In this document: piece after piece, positions 38,236-46,864 of the stretch | Layout of the letters: each line of letters begins with the position of its first letter | How positions within the stretch are numbered: the first letter of the stretch is position 1 | Assembly (NCBI RefSeq): GCF_013369485.1 | Contig: NZ_JABWEB010000018.1 | Span: 40,730-104,729 of the forward strand | Direction: 5' to 3' | Source: Massilia sp. BJB1822 | Lineage (GTDB): Bacteria > Pseudomonadota > Gammaproteobacteria > Burkholderiales > Burkholderiaceae_D | Length of the DNA: 64,000 bases | Notes under the pieces: generated by a model | Told to the model about the DNA's origin: nothing | The model's input: only the letters and a program-made list of their open reading frames with translations | Database searches by the model: none | Program-made: the position numbers and the translations under genes

Positions 38236-38347
38236 CGTGGGCTTTCCGTTCGCTCAGGAAAAGCAAACAAGAAGGCTGCGTCCGCTGCATCAGAGGGCGG
38301 AACCACCATTTGAGCGTGATTTAAAATCTTCAATTAGGAAGTCAAAC

Positions 38348-38776
38348 ATGAAAACTTTTTCCGCTAAGGGCCATGAAGTCCAGCGCGACTGGTTCGTGAT
38401 TGACGCGACGGACAAAGTCCTCGGACGTGTTGCCAGCGAAGTGGCACGCCGACTGCGCGGCAAGCATAAGCCAGAATTTACTCCTCACGTTGACACCGGC
38501 GACTTCATCGTTGTCGTGAACGCAGGCAAACTGCGCGTGACCGGCACCAAAGCCACCGAGAAGACCTACTACCGTCACTCGGGCTATCCAGGCGGCATCT
38601 ACGAGACCAACTTCCTGAAAATGCAACAGCGTTTCCCAGGCCGTGCTCTGGAAAAAGCCGTCAAAGGCATGCTGCCAAAAGGCCCACTGGGCTACGCAAT
38701 GATCAAGAAGCTGAAAGTGTACGCCGAAGGTTCGCACCCGCACGCTGCCCAGCAACCTAAAGCACTCGAATTCTAA
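38348..38776 (+). CDS. rplM: 50S ribosomal protein L13
   Basis: 142 residues, exactly the usual size. MKTFSAKGHEVQRDWFVIDA, GRVASEVARRLRGKHKPEFTPH and YRHSGYPGGIYET are the conserved L13 signatures. The ATG at 38348 follows a TTAGGAAG site. rpsI follows after nine bases. Lower-GC codons such as CGT and AAA mark it as highly expressed. Confidence 0.99.
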   Translation: MKTFSAKGHEVQRDWFVIDATDKVLGRVASEVARRLRGKHKPEFTPHVDTGDFIVVVNAGKLRVTGTKATEKTYYRHSGYPGGIYETNFLKMQQRFPGRALEKAVKGMLPKGPLGYAMIKKLKVYAEGSHPHAAQQPKALEF

Positions 38777-38785
38777 GGAACTGAC

Positions 38786-39178
38786 ATGATCGGTAACTAC
38801 AACTACGGCACCGGCCGTCGCAAGAGTGCAGTGGCTCGCGTGTTCATCAAGGTCGGCACCGGCCAGATCATCGTGAACGGCAAGCCAGCCGCGGAATACT
38901 TCTCCCGTGAAACCGGCCTGATGGTGATCCGTCAGCCGCTGGAACTGACCGGCAACGTCGAGCGTTTCGACATCAAAGTCAACGTGCACGGCGGCGGCGA
39001 GTCCGGCCAGGCAGGTGCAGTGCGCCACGGTATCACCCGCGCCCTGATCGACTACGATGCAGGCCTGAAGGGCGATCTGGCCCGCGCCGGCTTCGTCACC
39101 CGCGATGCGCGTGAAGTTGAACGTAAAAAAGTTGGTCTGCGCAAAGCACGTCGCGCAAAACAATTCTCGAAGCGTTAA
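38786..39178 (+). CDS. rpsI: 30S ribosomal protein S9
   Basis: 130 residues: GTGRRKSAVARVFIKVGTGQ at the start and the basic tail RKKVGLRKARRAKQFSKR that reaches the P-site tRNA. The conserved SGQAGAVRHGITRALI segment is intact. It is translated from the rplM-rpsI transcript and followed by a terminator. Confidence 0.99.
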   Translation: MIGNYNYGTGRRKSAVARVFIKVGTGQIIVNGKPAAEYFSRETGLMVIRQPLELTGNVERFDIKVNVHGGGESGQAGAVRHGITRALIDYDAGLKGDLARAGFVTRDAREVERKKVGLRKARRAKQFSKR

Positions 39179-39218
39179 TTTGCTTCTGCCGCGTCCGGCT
39201 TGCGCCGGGCGCTGCCCG

Positions 39219-39248
39219 AAAAGCCGCTGGCCCCGCCGGCGGCTTTTT
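39219..39248 (+). terminator. Intrinsic terminator after rpsI
   Basis: AAAAGCCGCTGGC and GCCGGCGGCTTTT pair over 13 bases with one G-T wobble and a three-base loop, ending in five T. Confidence 0.88.
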
Positions 39249-39330
39249 GCATTTCGGCGCAGGGCGACGGCCCCGTGCCTGGCCTGATACAATCGCATTT
39301 CCCTCCCTTTTTACTATGCAAGGACAGAAC

Positions 39331-40362
39331 ATGATCAAAGTTGGCATCGTCGGCGGCACCGGTTACACCGGAGTGGAACTGCTGCGATTGTTGGCCCTCC
39401 ACCCCGAAGTCGAGCTGACCGCGATCACATCGCGCAAGGAAGACGGCTTGCCGGTGGCCGATCTGTATCCCTCCCTGCGCGGCCGCGTCAACCTGGCGTT
39501 CTCGGCGCCGGACAAGGCCGACCTGAGCCAGTGCGACGTGGTGTTCTTCGCCACCCCGCACGGCGTGGCCATGGCCCAGGCGCCGGCCCTGCTGGCAGCG
39601 GGCGTCAAGGTGATCGACCTGGCGGCCGATTTCCGCATCAAGGACCGCGCCGTGTTCGAAAGCACCTACAAGATCGAGCACACGGCGCCCGCGCTGCTGG
39701 AACAGGCGGTCTACGGCCTGCCCGAGCTGAACCGCGACGACATCGCCGCCGCCCAGCTGATCGCCAATCCCGGCTGCTACCCGACCACCATGCAACTGGG
39801 CTTCGTGCCCCTGCTCAAAGCCGGCTGGATCGATGCCAGCCACCTGATTGCCGACTGCAAATCGGGCGTCTCGGGCGCCGGCCGCAAGGCCGAGATCGGC
39901 ATCCTGTTCTCGGAATCGTCCGACAACTTCAAGGCCTATGGCGTGGGCGGCCACCGCCACACACCCGAAACGGCGGCCCAGTTGCAGCGCTACACCGAGC
40001 AGCAGGTCGGCCTGATCTTCACGCCGCACCTGGTGCCGATGATCCGCGGCATGCACTCGACCCTGTACGCGCGCCTGACGCGCGAAGTCAGCAACGAAGA
40101 GCTGCAGCAACTGTTCGAAGAGGCTTACCGCGAGCAGCCGTTCGTCGACGTGCTGCCGTTTGGTTCGCACCCGGAAACGCGCAGCACGCGCGGCGCCAAT
40201 GTGCTGCGCCTGGCGCTGCACCGCCACGGCGACACCGTGATCATCTTGGTTGTTCAGGACAATCTGGTGAAGGGCGCGTCGGGCCAGGCCGTGCAGTGCA
40301 TGAACCTGATGTTTGGCCTGGAAGAGGGCCTGGGCTTGCAGACGATCGCCCTGATGCCTTGA
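39331..40362 (+). CDS. argC: N-acetyl-gamma-glutamyl-phosphate reductase
   Basis: 343 residues. It reduces N-acetylglutamyl phosphate to the semialdehyde in arginine synthesis. The NADP-binding motif GIVGGTGYTGVELLRLL opens the protein, and the catalytic Cys lies in LIANPGCYPTTMQLG. SGVSGAGRKAE and HRHTPE complete the type 1 ArgC signature. ATG 39331 follows AAGGAC; an earlier frame opening (39247) is in the terminator region and is not used. A TACAAT at 39288-39293 could be its -10. Confidence 0.98.
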   Translation: MIKVGIVGGTGYTGVELLRLLALHPEVELTAITSRKEDGLPVADLYPSLRGRVNLAFSAPDKADLSQCDVVFFATPHGVAMAQAPALLAAGVKVIDLAADFRIKDRAVFESTYKIEHTAPALLEQAVYGLPELNRDDIAAAQLIANPGCYPTTMQLGFVPLLKAGWIDASHLIADCKSGVSGAGRKAEIGILFSESSDNFKAYGVGGHRHTPETAAQLQRYTEQQVGLIFTPHLVPMIRGMHSTLYARLTREVSNEELQQLFEEAYREQPFVDVLPFGSHPETRSTRGANVLRLALHRHGDTVIILVVQDNLVKGASGQAVQCMNLMFGLEEGLGLQTIALMP

Positions 40363-40441
40363 AGTGAGGCGCAGAGGCCGCAGATTCTTGAGGGAAGTTG
40401 CGGAAATGTGGTCCGGCGCAGCAGGCCGGGCCGCAACAGAC

Positions 40442-40447
40442 TATAAT
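40442..40447 (+). promoter_or_regulatory. Candidate -10 element of erpA
   Basis: Perfect TATAAT 28 bases before the erpA ATG; no convincing -35. A GGAG ribosome-binding site follows at 40466-40469. Lack of a -35 can mean activator dependence, but no activator site was recognised. Confidence 0.4.
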
Positions 40448-40475
40448 TGGCTAACGATTTTTGTAGGAGTAACCC

Positions 40476-40838
40476 ATGAGTGCAGTAGCCGAAGCCCAAG
40501 ACGTCATCCCGTCGCCGATCATCTTCACCGACGCCGCCGCTGAAAAAGTGGCGCAGCTGATCGAAGAAGAAGGCAATCCGGATCTGAAACTGCGCGTATT
40601 CGTGCAAGGGGGCGGTTGTTCCGGCTTCCAGTACGGCTTCACCTTTGACGAGATCGTCAATGAAGACGACACGACGATGGTCAAGAACGGCGTGCAATTG
40701 CTGATCGACTCGATGAGCTACCAATACCTGGTGGGCGCCGAGATCGACTACAAGGACGACCTCGAAGGCGCCCAGTTCGTCATCAAGAATCCCGGTGCCA
40801 GCTCGACCTGCGGCTGCGGCTCCTCGTTCTCCGTCTAA
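40476..40838 (+). CDS. erpA: Iron-sulfur cluster insertion protein ErpA
   Basis: A 120-residue A-type carrier. The three cluster-binding cysteines are present in VQGGGCSGFQYGF and STCGCGSSFSV. It passes Fe-S clusters to target enzymes, including those of isoprenoid synthesis and respiration. The N-terminal extension before the A-type core is short and typical of betaproteobacterial ErpA. A terminator and then a palindromic repeat cluster follow, converging on anmK. Confidence 0.97.
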   Translation: MSAVAEAQDVIPSPIIFTDAAAEKVAQLIEEEGNPDLKLRVFVQGGGCSGFQYGFTFDEIVNEDDTTMVKNGVQLLIDSMSYQYLVGAEIDYKDDLEGAQFVIKNPGASSTCGCGSSFSV

Positions 40839-40853
40839 GACGGCCAGCTCCCC

Positions 40854-40890
40854 AAAACGGCGGACAGCGCAAGCTGCTCCGCCGTTTTCT
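40854..40890 (+). terminator. Intrinsic terminator after erpA
   Basis: AAAACGGCGGA and TCCGCCGTTTT form an 11-bp perfect stem around a 13-base loop, followed by CTTTT. Confidence 0.88.
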
Positions 40891-40893
40891 TTT

Positions 40894-41090
40894 GATCTGG
40901 ATCAAACAATGTCCCACCGTGGTGCCAGGCACCAGCACCGGACATTTACTGATCCAGATCAAACAATGTCTAACCCTGGTGCCTGACACCATGGTCGGAC
41001 ATTTGCTGATCCAGATCAAAGAATGTCCGGTGCCGGTGCCTCGGCGGCCCCGCCTGACGCCAGGGTGGACATTGTTTGAGGCGGATCAAG
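40894..41090. repeat. Cluster of three palindromic REP-like units, 57-bp period
   Basis: Unit starts GATCTGGATC (40894), GATCCAGATC (40951) and GATCCAGATC (41008) are exactly 57 bases apart. Each unit holds AATGTCC or AATGTCT, an inner palindrome such as GGTGCCAGGCACC or GGTGCCTGACACC, and the mirrored GGACATT. The third unit is about 13 bases longer and more diverged. The cluster fills the gap between the convergent ends of erpA and anmK, a normal place for REP/BIME sequences. The core resembles that of the elements at 58750-58863. Confidence 0.88.
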
Positions 41091-41092
41091 GC

Positions 41093-42190
41093 TTAGCGGG
41101 GGTAGAGGGCGCCGAGGATGCGTTCGCCGGCGGCGCCGGTGACGGCGGGCAGGTTGCCGGGCTGGCGGTCCTGGCAGCGCCAGGCGAGCCAGGCGAAGGC
41201 GAGCGCTTCGACGTGCTGCGGCGGGATGCCGAGGGCGTCGGTGGTGCCGAGTGCGATCTGGGCGCCGAGGGCGGTTTGCAGCGCTTGCTGCAGCTGGGCG
41301 TTGTGGGCGCCGCCGCCGCACACGTAGACGGCGTCGGCGGCCGGGGCGGCGCGGCCGATGGCGTCGGCCAGCGTGACGGCTGTGTAGCGGGTCAGGGTGT
41401 GCATCACGTCTTGCGGCGCGGCATCGGGGAAGGCGGCCAGGTGGGCGTCGAGCCAGGTCAGGTGGAACAGGTCGCGGCCGGTGCTTTTGGGGGCGGGCAG
41501 GGCGAGATACGGTTCAGCCAGCAGGCGCGCGAGCAGGCCGGGCACTTCCCGGCCGCCGGCGGCCCAGGCGCCGTTGGCGTCATAGGGCTGGCCCTGGTGG
41601 CGCTGGATCCAGCCATCCATCAGCACGTTGCCGGGGCCGGTGTCGAAGCCGCTGACGCGGCCGTCGCCGTGCAGCACGGAGATGTTGGCGATGCCACCGA
41701 TATTGGCGACGACGCGGGTCTTGCCGGGAGCGCCGAAGACGCTGTGGTGGAAGGCCGGCACCAGGGGCGCGCCCTGGCCGCCGGCGGCCACATCGCGGCT
41801 GCGGAAGTCGGCGATGACGTCGATGCCGCACAGCTCGGCCAACAGGGCCGGGTTATTGCTCTGGCGCGTGTAGCCCAGTTCGGGCCGGTGGCGGATGGTC
41901 TGGCCATGGGCGCCGACGGCGCGCACATCGGCCGCCTTGATGTCGGCCACGCCGAGCAGGCGGGTGACGCAATCGGCGTAGTGGATGGCGAGCTGGTTGG
42001 CGGCCAGCGCCTCGCGTTCGATTTCATTGGCGCCGGGCGTCTGCAGGGCCAGCAGTTCGGCGCGCAGGGCGGGGGCGAAGGGGACGTGGGCGGCGGCCAT
42101 GGTGCGCGTGGCGCCGGCCCAGAAGTCGACCAGCACGCCGTCCACACCGTCCAGGCTGGTGCCCGACATTAATCCGATAAACAGGCTCAT
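41093..42190 (-). CDS. anmK: Anhydro-N-acetylmuramic acid kinase
   Basis: 365 residues. It cleaves and phosphorylates 1,6-anhydro-MurNAc during cell-wall recycling. LFIGLMSGTSLDGVDGVLVD is the ATP-binding start; RAVGAHGQTIRHRPE, TRVVANIGGIANISVL, and DTGPGNVLMDGWIQ (catalytic Asp and substrate site) are intact. The end of the domain has VYVCGGGAHNAQLQQAL. A GAGAG site precedes the ATG. It follows the M23 peptidase gene on the same strand with a terminator between, so the two cell-wall genes are separately transcribed. Confidence 0.97.
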   Translation of the reverse strand: MSLFIGLMSGTSLDGVDGVLVDFWAGATRTMAAAHVPFAPALRAELLALQTPGANEIEREALAANQLAIHYADCVTRLLGVADIKAADVRAVGAHGQTIRHRPELGYTRQSNNPALLAELCGIDVIADFRSRDVAAGGQGAPLVPAFHHSVFGAPGKTRVVANIGGIANISVLHGDGRVSGFDTGPGNVLMDGWIQRHQGQPYDANGAWAAGGREVPGLLARLLAEPYLALPAPKSTGRDLFHLTWLDAHLAAFPDAAPQDVMHTLTRYTAVTLADAIGRAAPAADAVYVCGGGAHNAQLQQALQTALGAQIALGTTDALGIPPQHVEALAFAWLAWRCQDRQPGNLPAVTGAAGERILGALYPR

Positions 42191-42268
42191 CTTGGCTCTC
42201 TTGCAGTATTGTCGTGCCGGCTATTGTCGCCCGATCCGGGCGCGGCTGCAAACGCAGAGCGGAGGGCC

Positions 42269-42298
42269 AAAGAAAACGGCGCCGCGAAGGGCGCCGTT
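42269..42298 (-). terminator. Intrinsic terminator after the M23 peptidase gene
   Basis: On the minus strand AACGGCGCC, loop CTTCGC, GGCGCCGTT, then TTCTTT. It ends transcription of the peptidase before anmK. Confidence 0.82.
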
Positions 42299-42316
42299 CG
42301 AGGGGATGGGCCAGCC

Positions 42317-43702
42317 TTATTTGGCGGCCATCTTGCTCGTGCTGCCGCCGCCGTTCGGGCGCAGCAGGGCGAAGCGGTGCATCATGTCGGACGACACGGT
42401 GCGGAAGCGCGCCAGCTCGGCCGTCGTCAGCGGCGCCTGGGCCGTGATATTCAGCTTGGTCGGATCCTGGGCCTGGCCGCCGACGCGGAACTCATAGTGC
42501 AGGTGGGCGCCGGTGGACCAGCCGGTGGAACCGACATAGCCGATCACATCGCCCTGGCTGACCTTGCTGCCCTTGCGCAGATTGCTCGAGAAGCGGCTCA
42601 TGTGGGCGTAGGCGGTGCTGTAATTGCTCCAGTGCTTGACCACCACCAGATTGCCGTAGCCGCCCTGCACGCCCTGGAAATCGATCACGCCATCGCCGGA
42701 GGCGCGGATCGGCGTGCCTTGGGCGGCGGCGAAGTCGATGCCCTTGTGCTGTTTCCAGTTGCCGGACAGCGGGTGCACGCGCATCGAGAAGCCGGACGAA
42801 ATCCGCGAGAATTCCAGCGGCGACTTGAGGAAGGCTTTTTTCAAGGCCTTGCCGTCGAAGCTGTAGTAACCGCCGCCCTGCTTGCTGGCCGGGTCTTCGA
42901 ACCAGACCGATTGATAGGTCACGCCGCGGTTGGTGAATTCACCGGCCAGAATGCGGCCGGCGCGCACGAATTCGCCATCCTGCCAGAACGTTTCGTAGAC
43001 CACGTTGAAGCGGTCGCCGCGTTTCAGGTCGGAGCGGAAGTCGATGCTGGTGGAGAACATCTCTACGATCTGCTGCACCACGGAGTCGGGCAGCTTGCTG
43101 CCGTCGGCGCTGGAGTCGGTGGCGGCGAACAGCGTAGAGGTGATTTCGCGCGCGTGCATTTCGACGCGGCGTTCGAGCTTGGCTGCCACTTCCTCGGCCG
43201 TGAAGCTGTCGCCCTTGCGCACGATGGAAAGGTTTTTGACCGGAACATCTTTGCCGTCGACCACGGTGGCGCGCAGCCACAGCAGATTGCCTTCCTCGTC
43301 GGTCTGCGCTTGCACGCGCTTGCCGGTTTTCAGCTGCATGACGCCACGGGCAACCTTGTCCTTCTTGATAAAGTTTTCCGCGGCACTGTCTTCGACGCCA
43401 AGGCGGCGCAGCAAGGTGGCGAGGGTGTCGCCGGCGCGGATTTTCTCTTCGTGGACGTATTGCTGATTCGGCTGCTGCTGTTCCAGCGCAGCGATCTGGG
43501 TGCTGAGGTTGGGAAGCTGGAGGTCTTGGGCGATGGATTTTACTGGCAGGTCGGACGCGTCGGGGGCGAGCGGAGCCACGCCAGCCGCACCGAAAGCGCA
43601 CACCGCCAGAAACAGGGCGGAAGCGCTGACGATACGCGCCTTGCGCGTCGAGCCTAGCAGATTGAACAAGCCGGAGCTTGTGAACTTGTTTATAGGGTTC
43701 AT
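42317..43702 (-). CDS. M23 family peptidoglycan DD-metallopeptidase (MepM-like)
   Basis: 461 residues. An N-terminal membrane anchor or uncleaved signal (RIVSASALFLAVCAFGAAGVA), then a LysM-like/OapA-type segment (EEKIRAGDTLATLLRRLGV), then the M23 catalytic domain. Zinc ligands are SMRVHPLSGNWKQHKGIDF (H and D) and STGAHLHYEFRV (HxH). It is predicted to cut peptide cross-links in the periplasm, allowing wall growth. The layout and length match E. coli MepM. The tail (residues 440-461) is Gly/Ser-rich. Confidence 0.95.
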   Translation of the reverse strand: MNPINKFTSSGLFNLLGSTRKARIVSASALFLAVCAFGAAGVAPLAPDASDLPVKSIAQDLQLPNLSTQIAALEQQQPNQQYVHEEKIRAGDTLATLLRRLGVEDSAAENFIKKDKVARGVMQLKTGKRVQAQTDEEGNLLWLRATVVDGKDVPVKNLSIVRKGDSFTAEEVAAKLERRVEMHAREITSTLFAATDSSADGSKLPDSVVQQIVEMFSTSIDFRSDLKRGDRFNVVYETFWQDGEFVRAGRILAGEFTNRGVTYQSVWFEDPASKQGGGYYSFDGKALKKAFLKSPLEFSRISSGFSMRVHPLSGNWKQHKGIDFAAAQGTPIRASGDGVIDFQGVQGGYGNLVVVKHWSNYSTAYAHMSRFSSNLRKGSKVSQGDVIGYVGSTGWSTGAHLHYEFRVGGQAQDPTKLNITAQAPLTTAELARFRTVSSDMMHRFALLRPNGGGSTSKMAAK

Positions 43703-43858
43703 GCAATCAGTTAAAATTTGCCGCTTGAACTTTATGGATTCTTGCTCTTTTGTTCTAACTTATTGATTTGTCTCGTTTTCATCGGGCAATATTGATGGGA
43801 TCGGGCATTATAACAAAGTCCTGAGCCGTGCCAACAATTTGAGAGAATTTAGCGAAAT

Positions 43859-45427
43859 ATGGATATAACCTCCTCCGCGACCGCCAAGGCGAGCGCCCCC
43901 CAACTGCCCCTGAGCGAGCGTGTGCAGGAAGCGCTGGCGATCGCCAAGCGCGGTGTCGACGAGCTGCTGATCGAAAGCGAATTCGCGCAAAAGCTGGCGC
44001 GTTCCGAACAGACGGGCGTGCCGCTGCGCATCAAGCTGGGCCTGGACCCGACCGCGCCGGACTTGCACCTGGGCCACACCGTGGTGCTCAACAAGATGCG
44101 CCAGCTGCAAAACCTGGGCCACCAGGTGATCTTCCTGATCGGCGACTTCACTTCGATGATCGGCGACCCTTCCGGCCGCAACGTCACGCGCCCGCCGCTG
44201 ACGCGCGAACAGATCGAGCTCAATGCCCAGACCTATTTCAAGCAGGCATCGCTGGTGCTCGACCCGACGAAAACGGAAATCCGCTACAACTCCGAGTGGT
44301 GCGACCCGCTGGGCGCGCGCGGCATGATCCAGCTCGCCTCGCGCTACACCGTGGCGCGCATGATGGAGCGCGACGATTTCAGCAAGCGCTTCAAGAATGG
44401 GACGCCGATTTCGGTCCACGAGTTCCTCTACCCGCTGATGCAGGGTTACGACTCGGTGGCCCTGAAGTCCGACCTGGAGCTGGGCGGCACCGACCAGAAA
44501 TTCAATCTGCTGGTGGGCCGCGAGCTGCAAAAGGACTGGGGCCAGGAGCCGCAGTGCATCCTGACCATGCCCCTGCTGGAAGGCTTGGACGGCGTGGAAA
44601 AGATGTCCAAGTCCAAGAATAATTACATCGGCATCACGGAACCGGCCAACACCATGTTCGCCAAGGTGATGAGCATTTCCGACGTGATGATGTGGCGCTA
44701 CTACGAGCTGCTGTCCTGGCGCTCGATCGCCGACATCGCGGCCCTGAAGGCCGAGATCGAGGGCGGCAAGAACCCGCGCGACGCCAAGGTGGCGATCGCC
44801 CAGGAAATCGTGGCGCGCTTCCACTCGCAGCAGGCGGCCGAGGATGCGCTGGCCGACTTCGTCAACCGTTCCAAAGGCGGCATCCCGGACGACGTGCCGG
44901 AGGTGAGCCTGAGCGGCGCCCCGGCCGGCCTGGCCCAGCTGCTGAAACAAGCCAATCTGTGCGCCTCGACCTCGGAAGCCATGCGCATGATCGAGCAGGG
45001 CGGCGTGCGCATCGACAGCACCGTGGTCAGCGACAAGGGCTTGAAAGTCGACGCCGGCCTGATGGTGCTGGTGTGCGCCGAGCGCGGCGACACGGAGAAG
45101 GAAGCGGACGCCCTGCTGAACAAGCTGCTGGGCTACCGCGTCTTCGCCGACGAGGCGGGCAAGATGAACCGCAGCGTGACGGACACCGGCGGCGGCCTGC
45201 TGCTGGTGCCGCAGTTCACGCTGGCGGCCGACACCAAGTCCGGCACGCGGCCTTCGTTCACCCCGGCCGCCGCGCCGGAAGACGGGCGCCGCCTGTTCGA
45301 GCATTTCGTGCGCCAGGCGCGCGTGAAGCATCCTATTGTGGAGACGGGGCAGTTCGGCGCCGATATGCAGGTGTCGCTGACCAATGACGGCCCGGTCACG
45401 TTCTGGCTGCAAACCGGTGCTAAATAA
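43859..45427 (+). CDS. tyrS-dtd: Tyrosyl-tRNA synthetase fused in frame to a truncated D-aminoacyl-tRNA deacylase
   Basis: One 522-residue frame. Residues 1-397 are TyrS: HLGH at 70-73, the KMSKS motif near 246, and an S4 RNA-binding domain (CASTSEAMRMIEQGGVRID). At KVDAG / GLMVLVCAERGD the sequence switches to Dtd, which proofreads D-amino acids from tRNA. The Dtd part keeps LGYRVFADEAGKMN, LLVPQFTLAAD (a PQFTL form of the usual SQFTL) and NDGPVTFWL. Compared with separate genes it lacks about 15 residues at the TyrS end and about 23 at the Dtd start (its first two strands). TyrS catalysis should survive; Dtd activity is uncertain. Either a real deletion fusion or an assembly error. Confidence 0.9.
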   Translation: MDITSSATAKASAPQLPLSERVQEALAIAKRGVDELLIESEFAQKLARSEQTGVPLRIKLGLDPTAPDLHLGHTVVLNKMRQLQNLGHQVIFLIGDFTSMIGDPSGRNVTRPPLTREQIELNAQTYFKQASLVLDPTKTEIRYNSEWCDPLGARGMIQLASRYTVARMMERDDFSKRFKNGTPISVHEFLYPLMQGYDSVALKSDLELGGTDQKFNLLVGRELQKDWGQEPQCILTMPLLEGLDGVEKMSKSKNNYIGITEPANTMFAKVMSISDVMMWRYYELLSWRSIADIAALKAEIEGGKNPRDAKVAIAQEIVARFHSQQAAEDALADFVNRSKGGIPDDVPEVSLSGAPAGLAQLLKQANLCASTSEAMRMIEQGGVRIDSTVVSDKGLKVDAGLMVLVCAERGDTEKEADALLNKLLGYRVFADEAGKMNRSVTDTGGGLLLVPQFTLAADTKSGTRPSFTPAAAPEDGRRLFEHFVRQARVKHPIVETGQFGADMQVSLTNDGPVTFWLQTGAK

Positions 45428-45439
45428 AGGGAGGGCGCC

Positions 45440-46081
45440 ATGAAACTCTGGAGCGAATCGTTCAAGGATGGCGATCCCATTCCCGGCGAGTTTGCCTTTG
45501 CCGTCGCGGACCCGGCGCAGCATGCGCGCCTGTCGGCCAATCTGAGCCCGCACCTGGCCTGGGACGAGGTGCCGCCCGGCACCGCCTCGCTGGCCCTGTT
45601 CTGCATCGACGGCGATGCGCCCCAGGATGGCAGCGACGTCAACCGCGACGATGTGGTGCTGCCGGTGGAAGTGCCGCGGGGCGACTTTTTCCACTGGACC
45701 CTGATCGATATCCCGCCCGGCGTGACGGCGCTGGCGGCGGGCCAGTTTTCACGCGGCGTGACGGCGCAGGGCAAAACCGGCCCGGCCATCGCCGACGGCG
45801 GCCATCCCTGGCGCCAGGGCTTGAACGACTACACGGCCTGGTTCGCCGGCGACGCCGCAATGGCGGGCGACTATTATGGTTATGACGGCCCCTGCCCGCC
45901 GTGGAACGATATGCGCGTGCACCACTATGTTTTCCGCCTGTACGCCCTGGATATTCCGCGCCTGGAGCTGGAAGGGCGCTTTGCCGGCCCCGACGCGCTG
46001 CGCGCCATGCACGGCCACATCCTCGATGAAGCCCAGTGGATTGGTACTTACACCCTGTATTCGGCCTTGGCCAAGAAATAA
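45440..46081 (+). CDS. YbhB/YbcL family Raf-kinase-inhibitor-like protein (PEBP)
   Basis: 213 residues. The PEBP fold signatures are LSPHLAWDEVPPGTASLAL, the metal-like pocket WTLIDIPPG, and YDGPCPPWNDMRVHHYVFRLYAL. At about 213 residues it is longer than E. coli YbhB (158) through two surface loops. A GGGAGG site precedes the ATG, 12 bases after the tyrS-dtd stop. Its stop shares a base with the next start (TAATG), so translation of the phosphatase is coupled to it. Ligand unknown. Confidence 0.93.
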   Translation: MKLWSESFKDGDPIPGEFAFAVADPAQHARLSANLSPHLAWDEVPPGTASLALFCIDGDAPQDGSDVNRDDVVLPVEVPRGDFFHWTLIDIPPGVTALAAGQFSRGVTAQGKTGPAIADGGHPWRQGLNDYTAWFAGDAAMAGDYYGYDGPCPPWNDMRVHHYVFRLYALDIPRLELEGRFAGPDALRAMHGHILDEAQWIGTYTLYSALAKK

Positions 46082-46725
46082 TGTCTACTGAAATTCTGTT
46101 GATCCGCCATGGCGAGACGGCGTGGAACGCCGTGCGCCGCCTGCAAGGCCATATCGATATCGCCCTCAACGAAGCCGGCTTGCGCCAGGCTGGCGCGCTG
46201 GCGCAAGCCCTGGCCGGCGAACCGCTGGCCGCCATCGTCGCCAGCGATCTGCAGCGCGCGCTGCAGACGGCCGAGGCGGTGGCCGCCAGCCACCACTTGC
46301 CGGTGCACGCCGACCCGGCCCTGCGCGAGCGCGGCTATGGCGCTTTCGAGGGCATGCTGTATACCGAGATCGAAGCGGCGTATCCGGCCGATTTCGCGGC
46401 CTGGCAGGCGCGCGAGGTGGATGCCTGCATGCCGGCCGGCGACCGCCTGGCCGAGAGCTTCCGCCAGTTTTACGCGCGCAGCACGGCCGCCATCGCCCAC
46501 TGGGCGGCGCGCTATCCGGGCCAGCGCATCGCCGTGGTGGCCCATGGCGGCGTGCTGGAGTGCGCTTACCGCGCCGCCACCGGCATGGCGCTGGACCGGC
46601 CGCGCGATTTCCAGATCAAGAATGCCAGCGTCAACCGCTTTGCCTGGGACGGCGGCCAGCTGCGTCTGGCGCAGTGGGGCGACACCAGCCACCTGGCCGC
46701 CCTGGCGCTCGACGATGTGATTTGA
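46081..46725 (+). CDS. Histidine phosphatase (phosphoglycerate mutase-like, GpmB type)
   Basis: 214 residues from ATG 46081, which overlaps the preceding stop. The catalytic motif LIRHGETAWN, the second acid region RERGYGAFEGML and the second His in VVAHGGVLECAYRA are complete. Lacking the features of 2,3-BPG-dependent mutase, it is more likely a phosphatase of small phosphorylated compounds. The gene is part of a tyrS-PEBP-phosphatase run. Confidence 0.93.
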   Translation: MSTEILLIRHGETAWNAVRRLQGHIDIALNEAGLRQAGALAQALAGEPLAAIVASDLQRALQTAEAVAASHHLPVHADPALRERGYGAFEGMLYTEIEAAYPADFAAWQAREVDACMPAGDRLAESFRQFYARSTAAIAHWAARYPGQRIAVVAHGGVLECAYRAATGMALDRPRDFQIKNASVNRFAWDGGQLRLAQWGDTSHLAALALDDVI

Positions 46726-46864
46726 ACGTACGTGCTTATTATTTCCATAAGAAAATGTTGTGTCATAACGCCTAAGCTGCACACTTGCCGTTTTCATACA
46801 AAATAGTGCTTATAAATTGAGCAGGGGATCGGGTAAAATACTCGGTTTCCCAATCTATCTTTCT

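Noticed and set aside
40894..41090. CRISPR array with 57-base period
   Set aside because: Only three units, the intervening parts are themselves palindromic and similar, and there are no cas genes.
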